Positions 18,309 through 29,443 are shown, counted from the first letter of the stretch. The stretch: DNA of 64,000 nt from Massilia sp. CF038 (GCF_900129765.1 NZ_FQWU01000003.1:310001-374000); one strand, 5' to 3'. Notes: generated by a model from the letters alone, not told the origin. Made by a program: numbers and translations.

Positions 18309-19991
18309 TCAGAACTCTTCCCAGTCTTCTCCGTTGGACTGTTTTTGGGTGATGCGCGCCGCCGGCTTGGCTTCCGGCTTCTTTTCCTTTAACGCAGCAG
18401 CGGGCTTGACGGTGGACACCACCTGCGGCGCCGACACTGAGGCGGCATTAGCGTCGAGCTTGAATACGCTCACCACCCGGGCCAGACCGGCTGCCTGATC
18501 CTGCATCGATGCCGCGGCAGCTGCCGCTTCCTCGACCAAGGCAGCATTCTGCTGTGTTGTCTCATCCATTTCAAGTATTGTCGTGTTGACATGTGCAATG
18601 CCCACGCTTTGTTCCTGGCTGGCCGAAGTAATTTCGCCCATGATATCGGTCACGCGGCGCACGCTGGCCACCACTTCTTCCATGGTCACGCCAGCTTGTT
18701 CAACCAGGGTGCTGCCTTCGCGCACCTTGTCGACCGAATCGCCGATCAAGGCTTTGATTTCCTTGGCAGCGCCAGCTGAACGCTGGGCCAGGTTGCGCAC
18801 TTCGGCGGCCACCACGGCAAAGCCGCGGCCCTGTTCGCCAGCGCGGGCCGCTTCCACGGCCGCATTCAGGGCCAAAATGTTGGTCTGGAAGGCAATGCCG
18901 TCGATCACGCCGATGATATCCACAATCTTTTTCGACGACGCCGTGATCGAGCCCATGGTATCGACCACGTGCGAGACCACCGAGCCGCCTCGCGCAGCCA
19001 CTTCGGACGCTTTGGCGGCAAGCTGGTTGGCTTGACGGGCGTTGTCGGCATTTTGCTGCACGGTGCTGGTCAGTTCGCGCATCGAGCTGGAGGTCTGGCC
19101 CAGCGAGTTGGCTTGCTGCTCGGTGCGGGAAGACAAGTCCATATTGCCGCTGGCGATTTCCGCCGACGCTTCCGCGATCGAATCCGTGCCGCTGCGCACT
19201 TGCGCCACAATCTTGATCAGGCTGGCGTTCATGTGGCGCAGCGCTTCCATCATCTGGCCCGTTTCGTCGCTGCTGCTGACATGGATATCGCTGGTCAGGT
19301 CGCCGTTGGCGACGCGCTGGGCCACACCGACGGCTTCCTTGAGCGGAGTGGTAATGCTGCGCGTGGCAAACACAGCCACCACCAGCGACAGCAGCGCCGC
19401 CACACCGGCCAGCACCATGATCATCAGCTGGGTGCGCTGGGTCTGGGCCGATGCATCCTGGCCTGCCTTGACCATTTCCTCGTTCTGGTAAGCGACAAAC
19501 TTGTCGAGCTGATCGAGGTATTTGTTTTGCTGGGGACGCAGCGAGAACATGAATTTGACCATCGCGTCATCCTTCTTGTCCTCGTTGATCAGGCCGACAA
19601 ACGAGGCTTGCCCTGGGATGAAGCGGTCACGCACGGTGGCAATGTTTTTCAAGATTTCCTGACCCTTGGCATCGGCGGTGGACTTGCTCAGCTCGGCCAA
19701 AGCCTTGGTGGCGGCCGCGTTGCGTGCCTCGATGTTGCTCAGTTCCTTGGCGATCTGGCTGGGGTCGGTCATGATCAGCACGTTGAGCATGCTGCGCGTG
19801 GCTTCGCTGACATCGGTCTTGATGCTGTTGGCCACCACCGTTTTGGGATAGCGGGCATCGACCATTTTGGCCACTTCCTGATTCAGACTGGCAATCCGTA
19901 CATACGATAAGCCAGCCAGCAACAGCAATAAGGCAATCACGACGCCAAAACCGAGCGCCAGGCGCTGGCCAATGCTGAGATTTTTGATCAT
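18309..19991 (-). CDS. Methyl-accepting chemotaxis protein (four-helix-bundle sensor)
   Basis: 560-aa transmembrane chemoreceptor in the Tsr/Tar style. Order: TM1 (about 10-30), a periplasmic four-helix-bundle ligand domain, TM2 (about 190-210), HAMP, then the signalling domain with hairpin tip [22 protein letters not shown]. The C-terminal DWEEF is a CheR/CheB-docking pentapeptide of the NWETF type. The start at MIKNLSIGQR replaces a 25-residue upstream extension that lacks membrane-protein character. The signalling half is very close to that of the receptor at 56160, indicating paralogy. The ligand is unknown. Confidence 0.92.
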   Translation of the reverse strand: MIKNLSIGQRLALGFGVVIALLLLLAGLSYVRIASLNQEVAKMVDARYPKTVVANSIKTDVSEATRSMLNVLIMTDPSQIAKELSNIEARNAAATKALAELSKSTADAKGQEILKNIATVRDRFIPGQASFVGLINEDKKDDAMVKFMFSLRPQQNKYLDQLDKFVAYQNEEMVKAGQDASAQTQRTQLMIMVLAGVAALLSLVVAVFATRSITTPLKEAVGVAQRVANGDLTSDIHVSSSDETGQMMEALRHMNASLIKIVAQVRSGTDSIAEASAEIASGNMDLSSRTEQQANSLGQTSSSMRELTSTVQQNADNARQANQLAAKASEVAARGGSVVSHVVDTMGSITASSKKIVDIIGVIDGIAFQTNILALNAAVEAARAGEQGRGFAVVAAEVRNLAQRSAGAAKEIKALIGDSVDKVREGSTLVEQAGVTMEEVVASVRRVTDIMGEITSASQEQSVGIAHVNTTILEMDETTQQNAALVEEAAAAAASMQDQAAGLARVVSVFKLDANAASVSAPQVVSTVKPAAALKEKKPEAKPAARITQKQSNGEDWEEF

Positions 19992-20195
19992 GGAAATCCG
20001 TGTCCCGAAAATAGAGTGGTCGTGCGAAAACCTGCTTCGCAAAATATACCATCTAAGACCGCACACAGTTGCCGTGGAGGACGATTTAGAAGCAGTTCGT
20101 TATCGTTTTCCCACTGAAGCTGTGGTGTTTGTGCCGCTTGCCATCAATTTGGCGAATATCAGGTATTCGCCCGCCGCATAGTGCGACGCGCGCCC

Positions 20196-21067
<872 letters not shown>

Positions 21068-21721
21068 TTACGCGGATGCGGCCACGTTCTTGCGCAGTTG
21101 AAGCAGATGATAGAAGACCACGCCCGCCTTGTCCGAGCGCACCAGCTCCCAGGGGGCAAGCCAGTCGGGCGGCGCACTGCCATCTTCTGGGGCAAACGGC
21201 AAAGGCGCACCGGCTTCGGCGTAGACCAGACCACCGGCGGTGAGCAAGGTCTGACACAGCGGCAGCGATTTGGACAGGAAATCCTGGTGATACGGCGGGT
21301 CCAGGAAAATCAGGTCGTAGCGCTGGCCACGCAGGGCCATGCCCTGGGCGCTGGTGAGGGCGTCGCCGCGCAGAATCTGCACATTGTCGGCCTTGAGTTT
21401 GGTCTGGATGGCTTCCAGCTGGCGCACCACGGGCGTGTGGGAATCAATCATCGTGACGGCGCGGGCGCCGCGGCTGGCGGCTTCAAAGCCGAGCGCGCCG
21501 CTACCGGCGAACAGATCGAGGCAGCTGGCGTCAGCCCAGTTCGCGTTCCACAGATGGTTAATCCAGTTGAAGACCGTTTCGCGCACGCGATCGGGCGTGG
21601 GACGCAGGCCGAGCGCATCGAGAACAGGCAGCGGCGTGCGTTTCCAGGCACCACCAATGATGCGTACCTGCTGTGGCGGCGGGGCCCGGTGGACCGGAAC
21701 TTTGGCTGGTTTTTTTTGCAT
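21068..21721 (-). CDS. rsmD: 16S rRNA (guanine(966)-N(2))-methyltransferase
   Basis: 217 aa from the ATG at 21721; a TTG 18 bases upstream is an alternative. Class I SAM fold with motif I LDLFAGSGALGFEAASRG and catalytic DPPY in LIFLDPPYHQDF. The N-terminal RIIGGAWKRTPLPV is the usual RsmD opening. It modifies G966 of 16S rRNA in the small subunit. It precedes coaD on the same strand, a conserved neighbour pair. Confidence 0.92.
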   Translation of the reverse strand: MQKKPAKVPVHRAPPPQQVRIIGGAWKRTPLPVLDALGLRPTPDRVRETVFNWINHLWNANWADASCLDLFAGSGALGFEAASRGARAVTMIDSHTPVVRQLEAIQTKLKADNVQILRGDALTSAQGMALRGQRYDLIFLDPPYHQDFLSKSLPLCQTLLTAGGLVYAEAGAPLPFAPEDGSAPPDWLAPWELVRSDKAGVVFYHLLQLRKNVAASA

Positions 21722-21789
21722 GACAAGACCCAAATTCAATGGGCGGCACTATAGCATGCGCTCCTCAAGCCCCGCCCCGCCAGACCTGA

Positions 21790-22689
21790 TTACTTGGCCG
21801 CCGCGGAAAGGGCCTTAAAGTCGTCAATCCAGCCTTGCATGCGTTTCTGGGCGTGCGCTTTCTGGGCCGGTGTCGAAATCCGTATTGCCGTATGGACCAG
21901 GTTGATGGTGCTGTCGATGTAACTGTCAAAGAAGGGCTTACGGTCAAGCGACTCGAAGCGGCCGAAAATTTCTTCCAGCAGCTTGTGGAGCAAGGCCATG
22001 GTCGCGTCCTTGTTCAGCCTTTTCTGATGCACTTCGCGCAGCACGGCAACAATGCGCTTTTGCCGGATGATGCGCTCTTCCAGCCAGATTTCATTGTTCA
22101 AGGGACGCACGTCCGATGCTTTGCGCAATACGGCTTCCTGCTCGCTGCTGAAATTGCCGAACCACAGCTCGAACTGCTCCATCGATTTTTTGTAGCGCAG
22201 TTGCTGCTTTTTCTCGGTGTCGATCTTGACGAATTTTTTGCGGAAGGTCTCGTTGTTCTTCTCGAATTTCTTCTCGATGTTGTCGATTTGATCCGGCTTC
22301 ACCGACAGGGCCAGGTCGGCCAGTTCGGGCAAGGCCTTGTATGCAAGCAGCTCGGTGCGGGACTTGATTTCGCGGTAATGGGTCTTCAGGTCAGCCTGGC
22401 TCACGTTGCCGCTGGCAAGCTGGCGCTGCCCATTGGCCAGCAGCTGTCCGTAATCCTTGAGCTGGGTCTTGCGGTGCCAGTTGATGAGCTGGCCGATATC
22501 TTCCTTGACCGAACCGGCTTGCTCGGAATCGAGGTCGACATAGGCGTCGAGCCACCAGTACAACAGGGTGTCGCCCTGGTTGTAGGCAAAGCGAACGCTG
22601 CTGCAGGCGGCCAGCGCCAGCATGACTGCAATCACGCACAGGAAGCGAAAGCGCTGGAAGAAAGGGTCCTGCGTGTTAAACTTTTTCAT
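21790..22689 (-). CDS. DUF6279-like lipoprotein
   Basis: 299 aa. Signal peptide with lipobox LALAAC (Cys about residue 29), followed by a helical, charged protein. The segment [26 protein letters not shown] with downstream repeated Lys/Glu helices resembles the DUF6279 family. Function is unknown; an outer- or inner-membrane-anchored periplasmic role is expected. The start is set at MKKFNTQDP, with 27 bp between it and the divergent glmU start, so the two share a very short promoter region. Confidence 0.75.
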   Translation of the reverse strand: MKKFNTQDPFFQRFRFLCVIAVMLALAACSSVRFAYNQGDTLLYWWLDAYVDLDSEQAGSVKEDIGQLINWHRKTQLKDYGQLLANGQRQLASGNVSQADLKTHYREIKSRTELLAYKALPELADLALSVKPDQIDNIEKKFEKNNETFRKKFVKIDTEKKQQLRYKKSMEQFELWFGNFSSEQEAVLRKASDVRPLNNEIWLEERIIRQKRIVAVLREVHQKRLNKDATMALLHKLLEEIFGRFESLDRKPFFDSYIDSTINLVHTAIRISTPAQKAHAQKRMQGWIDDFKALSAAAK

Positions 22690-22716
22690 CTTTATCAACT
22701 CTTTGACCAACTGCTT

Positions 22717-24093
22717 ATGAACGTTGTGATCCTCGCCGCCGGTATGGGCAAGCGCATGCAGTCCGCGCTCCCGAAAGTTTTGCACCCACTGGCTGGCAAG
22801 CCGTTGTTGCGGCACGTTATCGATACCGCACGTACTCTTGCACCGAGCAAATTATGCGTTATTTACGGCCACGGTGGCGCAGCGGTGCCAGAAATGGTTC
22901 AAAAGCTCAATGATGGCAGCCATGCCGCGATCGACACCGCCCTGCAGGAGCCGCAATTGGGCACCGGGCATGCCGTCATGCAGGCTGTTCCCCAGCTCGA
23001 TGAAAACGTGCCGACCCTGATTCTGTACGGCGACGTGCCGCTCACCACGGCCGATTCCCTGCAGCGCCTGGTTGAAGCGGCGGGTGGCGACAAGCTGGCC
23101 ATTCTCACTGTGGAGCAAGCCAACCCCTTCGGCCTGGGCCGCATCGTGCGCGAAAACGGCGAAATTCGCCGCATCGTCGAAGAAAAAGATGCCAGTACCG
23201 AAGAGCGCGCCATTCGCGAGATCAACAGCGGCATCATCGTCGCCCCCACCCGTCATTTGAAGAAATGGCTGTCTGCACTGCAGAACAACAATGCCCAGGG
23301 CGAGTACTACCTGACCGACATCGTGGCCCAGGCCGTGGCTGATGGCGTACCAGTGGTGTCGGCCCATCCTTCGGCCGAGTGGGAAGTGGCGGGCGTGAAC
23401 AGCAAGGTGCAGCTGGCTGAACTGGAACGTCGCCACCAGCTCAATATTGCCCAGGCATTGCTGGAAAAAGGCGTGCATTTGCTTGATCCGGCGCGCATCG
23501 ACGTGCGCGGCGAACTCATTTGCGGGCGCGATGTCAGTATTGATGTCGGTTGCGTGTTCGAAGGCCGGGTCGAACTGGCCGATGGCGTGACCGTCGGTGC
23601 GCACAGTGTGTTCGTTAATGCGCGCATTGAGGCTGGCGCGAACATCAAGCCGTTCTGCCATATTGAAGAAGCGGTGGTTGGGCCGAAATCGGTGATTGGA
23701 CCGTATGCCCGCCTGCGCCCTGGCACCGAGCTGGCTGAGGATGTGCACATCGGTAATTTCGTCGAAATCAAGAACAGCCAGATTGCCGCGCACAGCAAGG
23801 CCAATCATCTGGCGTATGTGGGCGACGCTACGGTCGGTTCGCGCGTCAATATTGGTGCGGGCACCATTACCTGCAATTACGACGGGGCTAACAAGTTCCG
23901 TACGGTGATTGAGGATGATGCGTTCATCGGCAGCGACAGCCAGTTGATTGCGCCGGTTACCGTGGGCAAGGGCGCGACCTTGGGTGCGGGGACGACCTTG
24001 TCCAAAGATGCGCCGGCAGGCAAGTTGACGATTTCGCGGTCGAAGCAGACCACGATTGATGGGTGGACACGGCCGGTGAAGGTGAAGAAGTAA
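22717..24093 (+). CDS. glmU: Bifunctional N-acetylglucosamine-1-phosphate uridyltransferase / glucosamine-1-phosphate acetyltransferase
   Basis: Makes UDP-GlcNAc for peptidoglycan and LPS in the cytoplasm. 458 aa (E. coli 456). N-terminal uridyltransferase: [20 protein letters not shown] at 6-25 and YGDVPLTT. C-terminal left-handed beta-helix: [30 protein letters not shown] and [13 protein letters not shown]. The long reading frame runs upstream to 21835 in antisense to the lipoprotein gene, but homology starts at 22717. A REP palindrome follows. glmS is 2.9 kb downstream on the same strand. Confidence 0.97.
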   Translation: MNVVILAAGMGKRMQSALPKVLHPLAGKPLLRHVIDTARTLAPSKLCVIYGHGGAAVPEMVQKLNDGSHAAIDTALQEPQLGTGHAVMQAVPQLDENVPTLILYGDVPLTTADSLQRLVEAAGGDKLAILTVEQANPFGLGRIVRENGEIRRIVEEKDASTEERAIREINSGIIVAPTRHLKKWLSALQNNNAQGEYYLTDIVAQAVADGVPVVSAHPSAEWEVAGVNSKVQLAELERRHQLNIAQALLEKGVHLLDPARIDVRGELICGRDVSIDVGCVFEGRVELADGVTVGAHSVFVNARIEAGANIKPFCHIEEAVVGPKSVIGPYARLRPGTELAEDVHIGNFVEIKNSQIAAHSKANHLAYVGDATVGSRVNIGAGTITCNYDGANKFRTVIEDDAFIGSDSQLIAPVTVGKGATLGAGTTLSKDAPAGKLTISRSKQTTIDGWTRPVKVKK

Positions 24094-24147
24094 TCAGGCG
24101 GAGGCTGGCGGTCTGCCAGCCCTGTCCCTGACCAGGAGACTTGACAA

Positions 24148-24251
24148 CATCGTCCTCGCGCAGGCGGGGACCCATACCACGCAAGCAGTACCTCAGCGCC
24201 AGCGTGCAATGGGTCCCGAATCGTCGGACCGCCGCCTACGCGAGGACGATG
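24148..24251. repeat. REP-like palindrome, copy 3 (long form)
   Basis: Arms CATCGTCCTCGCGCAGGCGG and CCGCCTACGCGAGGACGATG flank a longer centre (about 60 bp) than copies 1 and 2, with an additional GAATCGTCGGACCG segment resembling the centre of copy 4. It lies between glmU and the convergent permease gene and may serve both as a terminator. Confidence 0.85.
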
Positions 24252-24281
24252 GGGGGCGTTAAAGTTTTTTCGCGAATTGCG

Positions 24282-25484
24282 TCAGGCAGCTAGAGCTGGG
24301 GCGATTGCGGCGCGGGCGGCTTTGAACGCGGGCACGAGGCTTGCCAGCAGGGCCACCGCCAGCACCGTCAGCACGGCCATTCCCATGCGGTAAAAATCCA
24401 ACTCGACCAGCATCGGGGCGTTGCCAATGCCGGGACTGACTGCGTACGACAGGGCGGCCCGGTTGATGACCCACGCGATCGAACCACTGCCCACCAGGCT
24501 GAGCGCCACGCCAGCCAGCGCCATCCACAAACCCTCCATCACGAACATCACGAACACGCCACTGCTGCGCATGCCCAGCACACGCAGCGTCCCAACCTCG
24601 CGCCGCCGTTCAAGCGCGTTCATGGACATGGTGGCTGCCACCGTGGCGGCGATAACGGCAAATACCATACCGGCGACGCTGTCGAAGGCGATATCTGTGA
24701 CGCTGCGCTCGCTTGCATACACGGCCGATTGCTCCTGCCATGATTTGATTTGCGCAGGAATGCCGGCCGCGCGCAACGATGCTGCCAGTGACAGGCGCCG
24801 CTCTTCGGCGTGCTGGGGATCCGACAGGTAGACCACGATTCGCTCGGTGCGTTCCGTATCAAGCAGCGATTGGCTCAGCGCGAACGGCAGCAATATCGGC
24901 TGGCGGGCCCGTGCAGTGACGCCGCTGTAGATGTCGACGACCTGCGCCTCGATTGTCCGGGCGCGGGCGTCGAGCGTGGCGCCAGTCAGGGTGAGCGTGC
25001 TGCCAGTCGACAAGCCCAGCGACTTGGCGTCGCGGCTGCCAACCGCGATGCCGTTTGGCGCAGCCGAATTGAGCTTGCCCGGTAACTGGCGCGTGGTGTC
25101 GGACTGTTCTGCGGTTAACACAATGCCCTGGCCCTGAAACAAAGCCGAGCGTTGGCCAGTGCTGGCTACGCCGTCCACACGCATTTGCGGCACCACCAGC
25201 GCAACGCCTGCGTTCGATTCGGCCAGGCGGATCACACGCTCCGCTTCATCCGGCGTGAACATGCGCTCTGTGGGCGCGGCGCCGGGCGCGGGCGCACGCA
25301 CGATGGCCAGGTGCCCAAGCCGTTCGCCAATCACGGCCTCGTATTCCATGTGCGCGCGTTCGCTGGCAACATGGCCAGCGTACAAATCCAGCACGCACAG
25401 GCTGGCGGTAATCAGCACCACGGCCAGTAGGCTGCGCGTGCTGCCGCGCAACAGCGAGCGCAGCGCCAGGCGCGCCGGACTCAT
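24282..25484 (-). CDS. FtsX/MacB-type ABC transporter permease
   Basis: 400-aa permease with an N-terminal helix (SLLAVVLITASLCVLDLYAG), a periplasmic domain, and three C-terminal helices (about 275-300, 315-345, 360-385) of the FtsX fold, including VGTLRVLGMRSSGVFVM. Its start overlaps the ATPase stop (ATGA at 25481). No adaptor or periplasmic partner is adjacent. Relatives move lipoproteins, lipids or peptides, but the substrate is unknown here. Confidence 0.85.
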   Translation of the reverse strand: MSPARLALRSLLRGSTRSLLAVVLITASLCVLDLYAGHVASERAHMEYEAVIGERLGHLAIVRAPAPGAAPTERMFTPDEAERVIRLAESNAGVALVVPQMRVDGVASTGQRSALFQGQGIVLTAEQSDTTRQLPGKLNSAAPNGIAVGSRDAKSLGLSTGSTLTLTGATLDARARTIEAQVVDIYSGVTARARQPILLPFALSQSLLDTERTERIVVYLSDPQHAEERRLSLAASLRAAGIPAQIKSWQEQSAVYASERSVTDIAFDSVAGMVFAVIAATVAATMSMNALERRREVGTLRVLGMRSSGVFVMFVMEGLWMALAGVALSLVGSGSIAWVINRAALSYAVSPGIGNAPMLVELDFYRMGMAVLTVLAVALLASLVPAFKAARAAIAPALAA

Positions 25485-26257
25485 AGCTGCACTCGCAGTG
25501 GCCGGCGCGATCCTGTACTGGGAAGACTCTGCAGCCTACCTTCGCTCAGTTGCAAGGTCCGGTCGGCACGGCTGAGCTGTCGCTGGTCGCGCGTGGAAAT
25601 CAGAAACGCCGTGCCTTGCTCCTGTTGCTGGCGCGAGAAGAGGTCCATCACAAGGCGGATGCAGCCGTTGTCCAGACGCGAGGTGGGCTCGTCGGCAATG
25701 ACCAGGCGCGGCCGTGTGACCAGCGCGCGGGCAATCGCGACGCGCTGGCATTGGCTTGCGGTCAGCTTTGATGGGTAGTGCTGGGCCTGGGTTGCCAGCC
25801 CGACCTGGGCCAGCAGCGCGTCGGCCCGGTCGTGGGCTGCCGACAACTCTCCCTGTGCAAGACTGCCGCGCAGCAGCAGAGGCAGCAACACGTTCTCGCG
25901 CGCCGTCATTACTGGAATCAGGCTGAACGACTGGAACACAAAGCCAATCATTTCGCCGCGCAAATCGGCGCGGGCTTGTTCCGACAGCCGCGATACCAGC
26001 AGGCTGGCAATGACGACGTTTCCTTCGGAAGCAATGTCGAGCATGCCTGCAATATTGAGCAAGCTGGTTTTGCCGCTGCCGCAAGGTCCGCACACGGTCA
26101 CCATTTCGCCCGTTGCGACGTGCAGCTCGATATCGTGCAAGGCATGCACGCCCGCGATCCCGCCGCCATACACTTTGTGCACACGTGACAGGCTGACCAA
26201 GTCGCCGGGAATGCCGGTCAGCATCGCTTTTCGGCCATTCAAGAGCATCGCATCCAT
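25481..26257 (-). CDS. MacB/LolD-type ABC ATPase with degenerate signature and H-loop
   Basis: 258 aa from the ATG at 26257; the frame extends 81 codons further but without ATPase homology. Walker A GPCGSGKT, Q-loop FVFQSFSLIP and Walker B LVIADEPTSRLD are present. The signature reads LTASQCQRVAIARAL instead of LSGGQ, and the switch His is replaced by Arg in ISTRDQRQL. These changes would be expected to weaken ATP hydrolysis. It pairs with the overlapping FtsX-type permease. A normal enzyme of the same family is at 6148-6882. Confidence 0.85.
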   Translation of the reverse strand: MDAMLLNGRKAMLTGIPGDLVSLSRVHKVYGGGIAGVHALHDIELHVATGEMVTVCGPCGSGKTSLLNIAGMLDIASEGNVVIASLLVSRLSEQARADLRGEMIGFVFQSFSLIPVMTARENVLLPLLLRGSLAQGELSAAHDRADALLAQVGLATQAQHYPSKLTASQCQRVAIARALVTRPRLVIADEPTSRLDNGCIRLVMDLFSRQQQEQGTAFLISTRDQRQLSRADRTLQLSEGRLQSLPSTGSRRPLRVQL

Positions 26258-26328
26258 CGCCGCATCCTTGCCATGTTTCAAAACACTGCCAGTAGACACT
26301 GTTTCTACAAGGAATCGCTTGCGATGGC

Positions 26329-26796
26329 TCAGACGGCGATGCGGGTTTCGAACTTGCTGCGGTAGGTGGAAAAGTACGCTTTGACGTTGCGCACATTGGT
26401 GTGGGTCGCAAACAGGCGGTGCGCCAGCGCATGGTAGGCGGGCATATCGGCAACTTGCACGATCAGCACGAAGTCCGGTCCGGGCGCCACGCGGTAGCAC
26501 TGCAGAACCGCGGCCTCAGCTGCAACGTACTGCTCAAATTCGCTCATGCGTTCGGCTGCTTGCACATCGAGCGTGATTTCGACCACGGCGGTCAGGCGCA
26601 CACCCACCTTGTCGGGCGCAACAATGGCGACCTGGCGCTCGATCACGCCGCTTTCCGTCAGTTGCTTAACGCGCCGAAGGCAGGTGGGCGGCGAAACATG
26701 GACCCGTTCAGCCAACTCGGCATTGGTCTGCGAGGAATCAATTTGCAGGGCATTGAGGATGCGACGATCAACTTCGTCGAGATCAAGTGGTGACAT
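26329..26796 (-). CDS. Lrp/AsnC family regulator divergent from glmS
   Basis: 155 aa with an N-terminal HTH (DLDEVDRRILNALQIDSSQTNAEL then VSPPTCLRRVKQL) and a C-terminal RAM domain (YRVAPGPDFVLIVQVADMPAY). The start at MSPLDLDEVD excludes a 37-codon AT-rich hydrophobic extension that is really the intergenic promoter region. The 168-bp gap to glmS holds several GAAATA/TATTTC half-sites. It is the second Lrp-type gene in the window; its ligand is unknown, and control of glmS is inferred from position only. Confidence 0.87.
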   Translation of the reverse strand: MSPLDLDEVDRRILNALQIDSSQTNAELAERVHVSPPTCLRRVKQLTESGVIERQVAIVAPDKVGVRLTAVVEITLDVQAAERMSEFEQYVAAEAAVLQCYRVAPGPDFVLIVQVADMPAYHALAHRLFATHTNVRNVKAYFSTYRSKFETRIAV

Positions 26797-26840
26797 TGTG
26801 TGTCCGCAATAAGGAAATACAAAAAAACTGCCGTAAAAAT

Positions 26841-26879
26841 GAAATATTATTTCGATCAATGCTATTAATGAAATAATAT
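26841..26879. promoter_or_regulatory. GAAATA/TATTTC operator-like sites between Lrp gene and glmS
   Basis: A perfect 13-bp palindrome GAAATATTATTTC at 26841-26853 is followed by a second GAAATAATAT at 26870-26879, and a further TATTTC half-site occurs near 26907-26912. Sites are spaced in an AT-rich tract, as in Lrp-family binding arrays. Confidence 0.45.
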
Positions 26880-26964
26880 ACCAATTAGATAGTAAATTCG
26901 ACAGCATATTTCATTGTGTTACCACTACTATCTGTCCATTGTAATTTTTTCATGAGGTTATCCC

Positions 26965-28794
26965 ATGTGTGGCATCGTCGGAGCAGTAGCGCAACGTAAT
27001 ATCACCCCCATCCTGGTCGAAGGCCTGAAGCGCCTGGAGTACCGCGGCTACGATTCCTGCGGCGTGGCTCTGCACGTGGATGGCAAACTGCAGCGCTCGC
27101 GCAGCACGGCCCGCGTCGCCGAACTGGAAAGCCAAATTAACGAAGCCGGTATGCAAGGTTTTACCGGCATCGCCCATACCCGCTGGGCGACGCACGGTGC
27201 GCCGGCCTCCCATAACGCACACCCGCACTTCTCGCCGAACGAAGCCAACGCGCGCATCGCGCTGGTGCACAACGGCATCATCGAGAACCACGACGAACTG
27301 CGCGCCGAGCTGAGCGCCCTTGGTTATGTGTTCCAAAGCCAGACCGATACCGAAGTCATTGCCCACCTGGTGGACCATATGTATAGCGGCGACCTGTTCG
27401 AGACCGTGAAACTGGCGGTCAAGCGCTTGCACGGCGCCTACGCAATTGCGGTCTTCAGTCGTGAAGAGCCGCACCGCGTGGTCGCCGCGCGCCAAGGTTC
27501 GCCGCTGATCGTCGGTGTTGGCAAAGGCGAAAACTTTGTCGCATCAGACGCCATGGCGCTGGCCGGCACCACCGACCAGATCATTTACCTGGAAGAAGGC
27601 GACGTCGTCGACCTGCAACTGGGCAAGTGCTGGATTGTGGATGTGGACGGCCGCTCGGTCGAGCGCGAAGTCAAAACCGTGCACGCGCACACCGGCGCTG
27701 CCGAACTGGGCCCATACCGTCATTACATGCAGAAAGAGATCTTTGAACAGCCACGCGTGATCGGCGACACCCTCGAAGGCGTGACCGGCATCATGCCGGA
27801 ACTGTTCGGTGATGGCGCCGCGCGCGTCTTCAAGGAAATTGACCGCGTCCTGATCCTGGCTTGCGGCACCAGCTACTACGCTGGCCTGACCGCCAAGTAC
27901 TGGATCGAGTCCGTTGCCAAAGTGCCGGTCGCCGTTGAAATTGCCAGCGAATACCGCTACCGCGATACCGTCCCGCATCCGAAAACGCTGGTTGTCACCA
28001 TTACCCAAAGCGGCGAAACAGCTGATACCCTGGCCGCACTCAAGCATGCGCGCAGCCTCGGCATGGTGCACACGCTGACGATCTGCAACGTTGCCACGAG
28101 CGCCATGGTGCGAGAGTGTGCGCTTGCTTACATCACCCGCGCGGGCGTGGAAGTGGGCGTTGCTTCGACCAAAGCGTTTACCACCCAACTGGCGGCGCTG
28201 TTCCTGCTGACCCTGACGCTGGCCCAGGTCAACGGCCATCTGAGCGACGAACAGGAAGCCACTTACCTCAAGCAAATGCGCCACTTGCCAGTCGCGATTG
28301 CAGCAGTGCTGGCGCTGGAACCACAGATTATTGCCTGGGCGGACGACTTTGCACGCAAGGACAACGCCCTCTTCCTGGGCCGTGGTATTCACTACCCAAT
28401 CGCGCTGGAAGGTGCGTTGAAGCTGAAAGAGATTTCGTATATCCACGCCGAAGCTTACCCAGCAGGCGAACTGAAGCATGGCCCGCTGGCGCTGGTGACC
28501 GATGAAATGCCGGTGGTCACAATTGCCCCGAACGACGCTCTGCTGGAAAAACTGAAGTCCAACATGCAGGAAGTACGCGCCCGTGGCGGCCAGCTGTATG
28601 TGTTCGCCGACGTCGATTCGCGCATCACCTCGGGCGATGGCTTGCACGTGATCCGCTTGCCGGAACACTATGGCCTGCTGTCACCGATTCTGCACGTCGC
28701 AGCGCTGCAACTGCTGGCGTATCACACGGCGCTGGCTAAGGGCACGGATGTGGACAAGCCGCGCAATTTGGCCAAGTCGGTGACCGTCGAGTAA
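26965..28794 (+). CDS. glmS: Glutamine--fructose-6-phosphate aminotransferase (isomerizing)
   Basis: Converts fructose-6-phosphate and glutamine to glucosamine-6-phosphate, the entry step to UDP-GlcNAc. 609 aa as in E. coli. The N-terminal nucleophile Cys follows Met ([10 protein letters not shown]), with the glutaminase motifs GYDSCGVAL and HTRWATHG. Two SIS domains follow, with [28 protein letters not shown] and [22 protein letters not shown], ending [13 protein letters not shown]. No glmS ribozyme-like element was recognised upstream. It belongs to the same pathway as glmU at 22717. Confidence 0.98.
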   Translation: MCGIVGAVAQRNITPILVEGLKRLEYRGYDSCGVALHVDGKLQRSRSTARVAELESQINEAGMQGFTGIAHTRWATHGAPASHNAHPHFSPNEANARIALVHNGIIENHDELRAELSALGYVFQSQTDTEVIAHLVDHMYSGDLFETVKLAVKRLHGAYAIAVFSREEPHRVVAARQGSPLIVGVGKGENFVASDAMALAGTTDQIIYLEEGDVVDLQLGKCWIVDVDGRSVEREVKTVHAHTGAAELGPYRHYMQKEIFEQPRVIGDTLEGVTGIMPELFGDGAARVFKEIDRVLILACGTSYYAGLTAKYWIESVAKVPVAVEIASEYRYRDTVPHPKTLVVTITQSGETADTLAALKHARSLGMVHTLTICNVATSAMVRECALAYITRAGVEVGVASTKAFTTQLAALFLLTLTLAQVNGHLSDEQEATYLKQMRHLPVAIAAVLALEPQIIAWADDFARKDNALFLGRGIHYPIALEGALKLKEISYIHAEAYPAGELKHGPLALVTDEMPVVTIAPNDALLEKLKSNMQEVRARGGQLYVFADVDSRITSGDGLHVIRLPEHYGLLSPILHVAALQLLAYHTALAKGTDVDKPRNLAKSVTVE

Positions 28795-28822
28795 AGCGTG
28801 GTTGAGGCGAGACCAATGACTA

Positions 28823-28923
28823 GAGCAAATAGAGTTGGTCGAGCCAGAATAAAGTTGGTCGGGTGAGGTGATCTGTGCAATCACCGGCAAGCTGGGCGGG
28901 GCGAGCAAGCTCATGTACAGTGA
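28823..28923 (+). repeat. AAGTTGGTCG repeat copies A and B
   Basis: Copy A is GAGCAAATAGAGTTGGTCGA at 28823-28842, the inverse of copy C at 29535-29554 (19 of 20 match). Copy B is AATAAAGTTGGTCGG at 28848-28862, and 46 bp after its end comes GCTCATGTACAGTGA (28909-28923). The same head and tail recur in direct orientation at 29687-29761 with an unrelated middle. The repeats bracket the low-GC gene at 29012. Confidence 0.8.
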
Positions 28924-29011
28924 GCGCGATCGACGGGCAGTTGTCGGCCAGATGCGGACAGTTCGATAGCCTCGTTCATTTTTCAATCTGCTTCTGTAAA
29001 GGGTAAAATTT

Positions 29012-29443
29012 GTGAGTCCAACTAATAACATTAAAAATGCCCTGCTGGATACGGAGGTCGATGTAAAAATTAAACTGTCCGGCCTATGGGCTGCGACGCT
29101 TTTTTGCTATCTCTACGGGGACTATTTCGAGTTATATGTTCCTGGAAAACTTAGCAGTATGCTTGATGGAAAAATTCTTCCGTTAGGTCCCGTGACTCAA
29201 GGAATCCTAGTGGGAACCGCATCCATGTTGGCGATACAGAGCGTTATGGTCTATCTATCGCTGATATTGAAACCTATCATCAACAAATGGATGAATCTCA
29301 TATTCGGATTCGTATTTGCGGCGATTGTGTTGTCCGTGATTACCCAAGGTGGATGGATTTTCTATAAGCTCCTAGGCGCGGTAGAGATAGCACTTCTCTT
29401 GGGAATTGTCTGGCATGCTTGGACTTGGCCAAGAAACGAATAA
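29012..29443 (+). CDS. DUF6326-like small membrane protein (acquired gene)
   Basis: 143 aa from GTG with AAAGGG 8 nt upstream. Four hydrophobic segments are visible (about 24-36, 60-85, 92-110, 115-137). The opening VKIKLSGLWAATLFCYLYGDYFELYVPG fits the DUF6326 family. Base composition is visibly poorer in GC than the neighbours (roughly mid-40s percent by eye against over 60), with rare codons such as ATA and CTA. Inverted and direct copies of an AAGTTGGTCG repeat flank it. Recent horizontal acquisition is inferred; function is unknown. Confidence 0.75.
   Translation: MSPTNNIKNALLDTEVDVKIKLSGLWAATLFCYLYGDYFELYVPGKLSSMLDGKILPLGPVTQGILVGTASMLAIQSVMVYLSLILKPIINKWMNLIFGFVFAAIVLSVITQGGWIFYKLLGAVEIALLLGIVWHAWTWPRNE

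Noticed and set aside
21835-22716. 294-codon N-terminal extension of the glmU frame
   Set aside because: Antisense to the lipoprotein gene; GlmU homology starts exactly at 22717.
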